Source of the DNA: Gracilariopsis chorda
Lineage: Eukaryota; Rhodophyta; Florideophyceae; Gracilariales; Gracilariaceae
Length of the DNA: 64,000 nt
NCBI GenBank assembly: GCA_003194525.1
Contig: NBIV01000008.1
Span: 496,001-560,000, forward strand
Direction: 5' to 3'
Below are positions 56,747 through 64,000 of the stretch, one piece after another. The translations under genes were made by a program, and so were the position numbers. Position 1 is the stretch's first letter; each line of letters starts with the position of its first letter. Under the pieces are notes generated by a model. The model was not told the origin of the DNA. It worked only from the letters and a program-made list of their open reading frames with translations, and ran no database searches.

Positions 56747-57599
56747 ATGGCTACCGTTTTACCGTGCACTCCACCGCCGCCCTCTCCCTCCACTATGGTT
56801 CCCAACAAACACCCCTCTACATCTTGTCCTCCACCAGCCTCGCGACCTTTTAACACTCCTAAAGCGTAGTCGCAACCGCTTCTTTGCCACTGAACACCTC
56901 ATCATCGTGCGCGAAGTAGCAGCGGCGAACGTGCACATCACTCCTTACGGCAAGATCGCGGCAGCGTTTGCAGTGGCGTCTCAAAAAGCGAACGAGAATG
57001 AGGCGCGAACCGTCAAAACAAGCAGTAAGAGCATAAAAGATGGTTACAAGAAGCTACAAGACATCTTCGACAAGCAAGATGCACGAGAGCGCGTGATGTC
57101 GGGGGTTGGTGGTGAGGTTACCGAAATGGATGAGTTGCTTGGTGCGATGGCGGAAGCAAGGGAAGGTATTCAACGTGACAAGAGCGCAGAGAAGGACGAG
57201 AAGTGTCGCAGGAAGGCTGAGATGGAGAAGATGCGGAAGGAGATGGTTGCGCGGTCGTTGGTTAGGAAAAGCAAAAATAGCCCGGATGTTGAGGGCGATG
57301 TCGATACTCAAGGTGAAGAAGAAGGGTCGTTGTCGAATAGGAGGCGGCCTAATGGCAGACTGAGAGGTGGGATGGCAGGGGAGCTCTCCTCGTTCGGACA
57401 AGCTCTACAGGAGACGGACATGCTGTGGGTCCAACTAGAACAAGAACGCCTCATTCTAGAGCGCAAGCGGCTGAAGGTAGAGCAAGAGGAGCGCGAAAAA
57501 GAGAGAGAACTCCGTCGCGAGGAGCGCGGAGCGTGCGAGAAGCTGGAGATGGACAAGTTTAAGCGAATGATAGAAATGTTTGCAAGTAAACTTGAGTAG
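56747..57599 (+). pseudogene. SANT-like/coiled-coil protein, Harbinger ORF1 type, frameshifted
   Basis: From the ATG at 56747 the product starts with a Pro/Ser-rich leader (MATVLPCTPPPPSPS). It shifts frame near 56862, where AAAGCG appears to hold one extra base, into RNRFFATEHLIIVREVAAAN, the start of a Myb/SANT-like domain. That domain continues through KSIKDGYKKLQDIFDK and SGVGGEVTEMDELL. The C-terminal 80 residues form a strongly charged coiled coil (LEQERLILERKRLKVEQ). Without the shift the protein would be about 284 aa. Such proteins partner Harbinger transposases, and a transposase remnant lies tail to tail at 57741-59110. The frame upstream of 56747 is the shifted one and is unlikely to be used. 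Confidence 0.6.
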
Positions 57600-57740
57600 G
57601 TATTATGCTGCTCATTGACGTAAAGGAATCCACTTTGCCGATTTGGAGGAGCCACGACAGCAGAGAACGGCCTGCGGGATCTCAAATTTTCCCCGCTCTC
57701 GCGGAAGCCCGATCAACGAGGACAAATGCTTTACGTTCAA

Positions 57741-58003
57741 CTATTTTTGTGTGCGATGTGTGCCTCCAGCGTCTGAGAGTCGCACTTGAAGTACTGCATT
57801 ATAGTGTTCCGGTACACGCAGGCTCGCAGGTTCGTTAGCAGTAACGCAGCTAGTTACAAAGCTCCTACTCGCGATTTCGACAGGCAAAGTTTCCTCTTCA
57901 AGTCCACAGTTGTCCAGTACAACTTTCCCTCCTTGAAGAGCCACTCTACCGTCACTCTTGGCGCTGGAATGGCTTGGTTGAAGGCCCTTTGCGCTGCAGA
58001 ACT
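57741..58003 (-). pseudogene. Harbinger transposase, C-terminal part
   Basis: The minus strand reads QRAFNQAIPAPRVTVEWLF, then KRKLCLSKSRVGALYV, the block with the last catalytic Glu (VEW) and the C-terminal region of DDE superfamily 4 transposases. Its upstream part is at 58767-59110; a roughly 760-bp LTR-like repeat lies between. It is convergent with the SANT-like gene at 56747-57599. Confidence 0.65.
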
Positions 58004-58764
58004 GTAATGCAATACCCCAAGATGGGAGCAGACACACAAGGGTGGTCGACGTCCTTCTCTGTGAGGGTAGCGCAGCGGCAAAACCACCTGTGGTGAGCAC
58101 ACAAAGCCCGGTGTAAGACCGGGACTCACTGTCACGACTAGCGTACAGGTGTAGAAACCAAGACAGACCACGAAGTGGGAAAGCGGAAAATGCATCAAGA
58201 CACGAGTGGTGGGCGACGCACAAGAGCGGTGCGGTGTCCACACGAGTGGGGCGGTGGTAGCGGAGCAATGGTAATCACCGGTAGTCGCAGAAACAACAAC
58301 ACCTGTATACGGGACAAAAGAACAATAACCGCTGTAAAAGCGTGCACAGAAACAAACACAGTAGTGGTAAGAATGTGCTGAAGCTCCACGAGGTGGGTAA
58401 CTAGACCTTAACAGGATGGCGTCTCTCCAGATGGAGGTGGACACTCACCAGGGAACCTGAGTAAGAGCCAGAGACTCGCTTGTTGCGTTTAATTTGACCC
58501 GGGCAGGCGAAGCTCACACACATAAGTAGTGGTGGCCTGCGCCCTGACAGTACAGTAGTAATTAACTAATAATATCCCTATGGGAGTGCGAAACTGTACA
58601 CACGTGTGCCACAAGCCAGCAATGCGGTGCACTACACTTGACAACCAAATTGGGGCCCTTTAAACGAAAACAACATACCGATGTAGCACTCCATGGTAGA
58701 GAGGTTAGCATCGCCAAAGCGGAATACGACTGAACCACGTGCTGATACCGCTATTAGCGTTGCA
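58004..58764. repeat. LTR-like repeat, copy B, splitting the transposase
   Basis: It starts TGTAATGCAATACCCC and shares ordered blocks with 5405-6005. It ends near TTGCA at 58764, just before the transposase resumes. TG...CA ends and the non-coding content suggest a solo LTR of a retroelement. No clear target duplication is seen, so the edges are approximate. The long minus-strand frame over it is partly the transposase remnant and otherwise compositional. Confidence 0.5.
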
Positions 58765-58766
58765 CT

Positions 58767-59110
58767 TCAAGATAGATTCGACCTTTGAAACGAAATTTCC
58801 ATGAAAGAACTGACGTTGTATCCCGAGTCACCATAGATGACATACTGCTCTTCAACTATGAACAGAAGCTCTGATAGTTGCTCTTCCAGTCCGCTACGAA
58901 CATAAAACGTCCAGTCGTGCCGACGTCCTTCAATTGGACCAGCAGCATGCACGATGAGGCCGTCTGGAGTAGTGACAACTTGGTACTTCAGTGCATGTTT
59001 CCGCTTATTTCCACTTTACATCACAAGTTGTTCCGCGCTGTCTCTTGGACGCGAGATCCCAAGAACCGAATCTGGCTTACAGATATCGTCATATATGGTG
59101 TTGAATTTCT
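58767..59110 (-). pseudogene. Harbinger transposase, N-terminal catalytic part
   Basis: The minus strand reads KRKHALKYQVVTTPDGLIV, then AAGPIEGRRHDWTFYVRSG and YVIYGDSGYNVSSF. These are the core blocks of a PIF/Harbinger-type (DDE superfamily 4) transposase; the Asp of YGDSGY is the second catalytic acid. The first catalytic block upstream is not readable. A frameshift lies just before KRKHALK. It continues in the C-terminal piece at 57741-58003. Confidence 0.65.
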
Positions 59111-59149
59111 CACTGCGTAAAGCCTAAATTCTACTTGGGGCAACCCATT

Positions 59150-59732
59150 GTCAAATCTGCGTCCTCTGCAATACTCCTTATATTCAGCTCAGCTTTGTTA
59201 TTAATCCTCTTTAGTCAAAATGGATTTCCTGTTTTTATGTGCTTTGCATTTGCGAATTTTGCACTGCCTTCGGAGTGATTCTACGTTTCTGCGTACACTT
59301 ATCCGCCATTGCGTCATCCAGGGCACGGTGTTACAGGTTTATTCTTGTTTTTAGAAGCGATTGTCGTGTACCTACCCCAGTTTTGCGTCTAGATGCTGCA
59401 CAGCTCCATGTTCTTCACTTTTCTCTATCGCTGCATTTAGTGGCCCAGGGTGCCGACACCCGTTGACCCGTCGTCATTTGGCACTCTCCCGGACTTCCCA
59501 CTGCAACTTTAGACAGTGCTCAAAGCCTCATTGTGACTTTCTACACTCTACGTAACCATCTGAAAAAACCTTCCCGACCTTACACCTTTCTAGCCCTTAC
59601 GTTACCGGAGTGTCTCTGTTTTCTGTGCTACGCTGAAAAAAGGGCGATCCGGAGCATCTTCGTGGCTGTTTTGTCCTTTTTCTCCACCTGGCCTGGTGCA
59701 GTACACATTTGGCAGGATGTCATCTTGCTGGG
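59150..59732. other. No gene recognised; flank of the gypsy element
   Basis: Pyrimidine-rich plus-strand frames here (59239-59466 and 59533-59787) show no domain. The last five bases, CTGGG (59728-59732), are the target duplication of the LTR element that follows. Confidence 0.35.
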
Positions 59733-59989
59733 TGTGCGCTTCACGGTAGAGGGGCGTGGGGTTGTGGCAAAGCTCAAGACTTCTTAGCCTGATGCCTATT
59801 TTCTTTACTTAATGGGCTTATGCTTCTATCTTAAGTCCGAGTGGAGTGTTTCTCTACAGGGAAACAGTATCTACGTGGGTGCCCTCGTTAGCTTGCATGG
59901 CCACTGATGGGTGGTAGGATGATTTCACAATTTATCAGACTGCCCACGCTGCGTAGCTGCTTTCATTGCGTTCCTTGCCACCCACTACA
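59733..59989 (-). repeat. 3' LTR of the gypsy fossil
   Basis: A direct repeat of 62257-62513, with TG start and CA end. It is the downstream LTR because the pol remains read on the minus strand. Confidence 0.85.
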
Positions 59990-60544
59990 CTTTCATTCTT
60001 CAAAGAGAATTTGTTTGAGCCTTTTCTGCAATGATAGGGGGAGTAGCTTTGCAACGAAGCAGCCGTAGCAATATTTTTGGAACGTCAGAGTAGATTTGTT
60101 TGGAAGGTTCCAGTGAGTTTTTACTTATTTTCAAACATTTTCAGCGTACTTAAAGAAAAATACCTTCCTCATTCTCAACGAATTTGAGAAGGCGCGATAC
60201 TGGCACCCCGGTCTCTGAACGTATGACGTGATACATGATCGCTTTTTGATCAAGCGACGGATCGTGGTAGAATTTCAATTGGCCGCCGTGCGTGTCCTCT
60301 AGTGTTCGACTGCGAAGGTCTTCAACCTAAAACACATAATCTGAAAGTTCTTTGATAACTCTGTACGGCCCTCGTCAACGAAAAGCGAGCTTTTCGCCAG
60401 AGTGACAATCTTCGCGTGCGACTAGAACGAGGTCTCCTCGAGAGAATCTAGAGATTTTTCCCTTTAAAGCGCGGGTACGAGACAGAGAGCGATTGTTCTT
60501 AAAGGCAATGTGTACTAAATTATATAGTTCAGCAATCTTTCTTT

Positions 60545-60958
60545 TCAATGCTTTGACATTGATTGAGGGCTCCCCTGTGCATGGTTGATTGTCACTGATG
60601 AAAAAGTTGCGGTCCGCAAGAATGTCGCAATCGCTGCAGAATGTTCCATGCCTCTGAAAGCAGTGACCGGGGCAATATTGCGACGGGTTGGGGTTTCCGA
60701 GTTGTTCAAGATGCTTTGAATGATTGGTGAAAGATCCGGCCCTTCCTTGAATTGCATTTGAACCTCGGACACAAGCGCTCGGAATGTGCGAACCACTTCT
60801 TTCCCAAGCCTCTCCATGCCACCGTTACTCCATGGAGTGTAAAGCAACTTGAAATGATGAAGTATGCGGAGACCTTTGCATACTAAGCGAAGAGTATCGT
60901 TCTCGAGATGAGTTGACCTTCTTTCATGAGGCCTTAAAGTACTCCAAAAGTGGCACAA
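60545..60958 (-). pseudogene. Gypsy integrase core part (fossil)
   Basis: The part shows LYTPWSNGGMERLGKEVVRTF, cut here to the motif NGGMERLGKEV around the last catalytic region, and the downstream TPTRRNIAPVTAF stretch where gypsy integrases have their target-capture segment. It belongs to the LTR element 59733-62513. Confidence 0.7.
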
Positions 60959-61600
60959 TAGTCAATAATTGCGATTGCTGCTTTGCCTCCAGTTGTTCTT
61001 GCCGTTGCGAAAACCATTTATAGTCAGAATGGTCTTTGTGCAGCATCAAGATGTACTTCCCACCCGTGGTGCTCCTTCGGACGTCAATTTAGTCAAATTG
61101 AAGGAGATCAATCGGTTTCGTTCCATTGAGAGCGGGTCCAAGTGGCCGTGGCACCTTCTCAATCCCAAATTTGGAGATGCAGTGTATGCAGGATATCACA
61201 AATTATTGTACGTCATCTGAAAGCGTATTCCCGTAATTGTGCGTATTCAGAGTTCCTTCTGTCCTCTTCTTTCTTCGGTGTCCTGACAGTTTTGTTTGAG
61301 CGATGATAGGTAATCGCAATTGAAATTTTTCAGCTGCTTCTGCTACCCATATGGCTCCGGCAGGTGTTTCCCAGAGCTCGTCTGGGTGAACTGTTCGCGT
61401 CATTCGGGTGGCGATGTCTGCATTCTGTATTTCGACTAATTATGTGGGGGATGGCCAATGGAAGGTCTCATTGTTAGTCCTAAGAAGCGCGAGAATCTTG
61501 ATTAGCCGTGGAACTATCGCTGGTGCAGACCAGCACATCAACAGATAGGCCCAGACATTCTCGGTTCCATTGATGTGAAAGCATGTGTAGAAATAAGCGC

Positions 61601-61909
61601 TTAAACGAACGGCCCAAGGCAAGAATTGGCGCGTAGACGACTGGCTGAGATCAGGAACAAGCGACAGTGGGTCAAAAATAAATATAAGGTTGTTATGGTC
61701 AGTTTGGACGTCGGATCAGATTCCATTGCTGCAAGCCAAGGCATACGTTGTACTGTGGCCCTGATGGCATAACGTTCTTTTTCCGAAGTTGACAAACCCA
61801 ACTGGGTGGGGTTGAAACGCCCTGAGCAGAATGCAAGGGGTTTATGGCGTTGTTCCTCGTGCAGCAACGACAGATCTTCGAGAGGGACCTGAGCTGCAAT
61901 GCCTGACAA
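61601..61909 (-). pseudogene. Gypsy RNase H part (fossil)
   Basis: It contains PLAFCSGRFNPTQ and STSEKERYAI, the RNase H features that follow the gypsy reverse transcriptase. It belongs to the LTR element 59733-62513. Confidence 0.7.
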
Positions 61910-62256
61910 ACAAATGTCTGAGGGGTCGGTGCAGATTCAAAGAAGTTAAAGTTCGTCACGATGTTCCAACGTTAATCTTAGCCATAGCGTTTTCGCAACG
62001 CTTGAACGCCTCAAAGTCACTTTGTTCCCAGACGAGCGATTGGAGTGATATGGAACTCAATGTGCTTTCTGGTTCACTTACGAGATGTTCCGTAGACCTT
62101 TTCATGCATTCGTGCAGAGAGGACTTTATGTGAGCATTGTTAGGGATCCCTGTCCTTACCCATTGCATGGTACAGAGACATTGTTGGAGATGGAGTCCAG
62201 TGCTATGCGATTCCATCGAAACTAATCTCTCGAGTTGCTTTATCGGCAGTGATCAC

Positions 62257-62513
62257 TGTGCGCTTCACGGTAGAGAACAGCGGGGTTGTGGGAATGCTCG
62301 AGCCTTCTTAGTCTGATGCCTCGTTTCTTCACTTAATTGGCTTGTGCTTCTATGTTAAGTACGAGTGGAATGATTCTCTATTCGGAAACAGTATCTACGT
62401 GGGTGCCTTCGTTGGTTTGCGTGACCAACGATGGGTGGTATGATGAACTCAAAATTCATCAGAATACCTACGCTGCGTAGCTTCTTATTGTGGGTTGCTT
62501 GCTACGAACTACA
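62257..62513 (-). repeat. 5' LTR of the gypsy fossil
   Basis: A direct repeat of 59733-59989 of the same 257-bp length, followed by the CTGGG target duplication at 62514-62518. Confidence 0.85.
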
Positions 62514-62823
62514 CTGGGATAACTGCGCAAATATCTAGCACAAACGGTGTATCGGTTTGCTACAGCCTCATCATATTTGCCAAACCCTGGTTAAATACTT
62601 AATCCCATCATGCTGGTCGGCTGTAACATTTCCATGTCGAAATGTTACAAAACGCTTTTACTCTTTCTAGTACAAATGTATTCATGGAACCACCACACAG
62701 TTTCTAGTAAGTTCGGAGTCCTCTGATATTGCATAATTAGGAATTATTGCAAACAGAAATGGTAAGTAGATTTGTCATTATTTGTTAAGATATTAGAGCA
62801 CACCTGCAAGAAAAGATTGAACT

Positions 62824-63540
62824 ATGTCAATAGAAGGCATGCTAAAGGTCTTTGAGAGCTTCAAGAGATGGAAGGGTGCCAAAATTATAGGGTTTGCTCT
62901 AAATCTAGTCGCGTTGGTCAATTGGAATAGGAACTCAGGTGGGTTACGATACGCTATATCTTCCCCAAGCGATATTAGTTGGGAAACCATGAACCTGCAT
63001 TACGCGTATGCTTCTCTCCAGCAGCCCAAGCCATCCCTTGAGGAAGAGCTGCAAGGTATAATTGGGCGCTTGTTTCGTGAGTATGGGAACTGTGTTCACA
63101 TCACCTAGTGTCCTCTGTTCAATGACATATTATCAGACATACCATACAACCAAAGACCTATAGATATTCCATCAGCAAAGCTCAAAGTGAATAACTCTAC
63201 GGTACGAAGCAGAGCTATAACCAAGGCATGGATGCTATTAATTCTATTTATTCACCCATTTACAGATAGTGGTGACGGTCTTGCTTCACATAGAATTGAA
63301 TCTATGGTGGTGCACAAATCATTTGCGTTCATAACTAAAATTCCAATTCTGCAAAATATGTCGTCTCCTTGGAAAGTGTTCTTGCCTTCTGGATATTCGG
63401 AAGGTTTCGAAGCCAGAGGCATGGCGACAGGTGCTTCGGAGAGTTGGATGGCTCCTCGTTTGGTTCACAACCGTGCAAGCAAAGATTATTACGAAAGTCA
63501 TCCGAGTCCTTTCCGCTGTACAGGGTACACTCGTCGATAG
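62824..63540 (+). pseudogene. Unidentified 239-codon frame with one stop
   Basis: A single reading frame runs from ATG 62824 to TAG 63540, interrupted only by TAG at 63106-63108. The N-terminal 94 residues include FKRWKGAKIIGFALNLVALV and SLEEELQGIIGRLFREYGN. After the stop it goes on with CPLFNDIL and AWMLLILFIHP. I cannot name a family. It lies 310 bp right of the gypsy element. A frame this long with one interruption suggests a recently silenced gene or a transposon protein. Confidence 0.35.
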
Positions 63541-64000
63541 AGGGCTCTGATGCGATCGAAAATCACGGGGCGTAACTCATGGCGATTGCATCTCAACTTT
63601 TCATTAGAGCGGGAAGGCAATAGACGTTACCCGTGTTCACGAACGGTAGGGTACGAAAGGGAAAGAAATGGGTGCTACAGGCCGTACAAATACGACACCT
63701 ACTCTAACGTAAATCGGAAAACGAGCGACGAAAGCAAGCCGAGTCTTCGGCACTGAGAGGTTGAAAACATGTAAAACGAGGCAGCAAAGAAACTGTACAA
63801 CAGACAACAAAAATATAGAAACGGTAAATAGCACCGCTAGTGCGAACTCACTCTCTCAAGAGTTGGGAAGGATACTGAAGCCAGGGGCAACACAGATGTT
63901 CACATAACTTGGGTCACAGTTGCGTGTTGGCAACTTGAGTAAAGCCGAAACTGCTTTCCTTTACTTCTCAATGACCGCCGTGAGGCCTTAATTTCAGTCA
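63541..64000. other. No gene recognised at the right edge
   Basis: A plus-strand frame at 63550-63756 (68 aa, Arg/Tyr-rich) has no known family. Nothing else is supported up to the window end. Confidence 0.3.

Larger units (their letters stand above)
59733..62513 (-). mobile_element. Short Ty3/gypsy fossil with both LTRs
   Basis: LTRs of 257 bp (59733-59989 and 62257-62513) start TGTGCGCTTC and end ACTACA. CTGGG flanks both sides as a 5-bp target duplication (59728-59732 and 62514-62518). By eye the LTRs differ at roughly a fifth of their positions, so the insertion is old. Inside, on the minus strand, are RNase H (61601-61909), an integrase zinc-binding part (61203-61403) and an integrase core (60545-60958). 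At 2.78 kb it is much shorter than a full gypsy element: gag, protease and most of the reverse transcriptase are gone. It has many breaks. Confidence 0.85.

Noticed and set aside
21427-63108. TAG read as an amino acid (altered genetic code), because several good frames are broken only by TAG
   Set aside because: In the FIST and E2 fragments the TAGs fall where the families have Glu, Ser and Trp, different residues each one base from TAG, so they are ordinary nonsense changes.

Overview
The window is nuclear DNA of a eukaryote, almost entirely transposable elements in several nested layers. I see no bacterial operons, no rRNA or tRNA genes and no CRISPR array. The element mix is chromovirus-type Ty3/gypsy, two Copia elements, PIF/Harbinger with a SANT-like partner gene, Tc1, piggyBac-like and Helitrons. 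Together with degenerate host genes and few introns, this fits the repeat ocean of an alga (red algal or stramenopile), but the sequence alone does not settle the organism.

Layout. 0-2.3 kb: nothing recognised. 2.3-5.4 kb: chromovirus fossil, minus strand. 5.4-6.0 kb: an LTR-like repeat that recurs near 58 kb. 6.1-8.4 kb: Copia fossil, plus strand. 9.28-12.36 kb: copy 1 of a 3.07-kb repeat unit. On its minus strand this unit encodes a 165-aa protein with many Cys-x2-Cys pairs. 14.5-28.6 kb: copy 2 of the same unit, opened by two PIF/Harbinger insertions. The large one, 16706-27345, is 10.6 kb long. It has 15-bp terminal inverted repeats and TTA target duplications, and copy 1 preserves the empty site. 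Inside it lie a Tc1 element (16791-18317), a Harbinger transposase gene, a probable ORF1, and pieces of unrelated host genes: a FIST-domain protein, a class-V aminotransferase/Moco-sulfurase-like protein, the pyruvate dehydrogenase E2 subunit and perhaps a WD40 protein. It therefore looks like a gene-capturing (Pack-type) Harbinger.

28.6-30.3 kb: AT-rich DNA and a piggyBac-like transposase remnant. 30.66-50.66 kb: Helitron territory. It holds a head-to-tail array of three mini-Helitrons (minus strand), two long Helitron copies joined head to tail with no gap (minus strand), and a third copy plus a mini copy, also gapless (plus strand). The last pair sits inside a minus-strand Copia element (about 42.3-43.58 and 50.67-53.1 kb), which fixes the Helitron ends to the base. 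The three long copies share a short intron near the gene start and a Gly-Gly-Ala-Arg repeat. All are defective: one keeps the HUH motif without the tyrosines, one keeps the tyrosines without HUH, and one has lost Rep entirely.

56.4-59.1 kb: a second Harbinger-type pair, a SANT/coiled-coil gene and a transposase, tail to tail, with the transposase split by the LTR-like repeat. 59.73-62.51 kb: a short gypsy fossil with 257-bp LTRs and a CTGGG target duplication. 62.8-63.5 kb: an unidentified reading frame with one stop.

I find no clearly intact host gene. The best candidate for a maintained product is the Cys-rich protein in the duplicated unit, identical in both copies. Coordinates of element ends marked by target duplications or gapless junctions are firm; the others are approximate.
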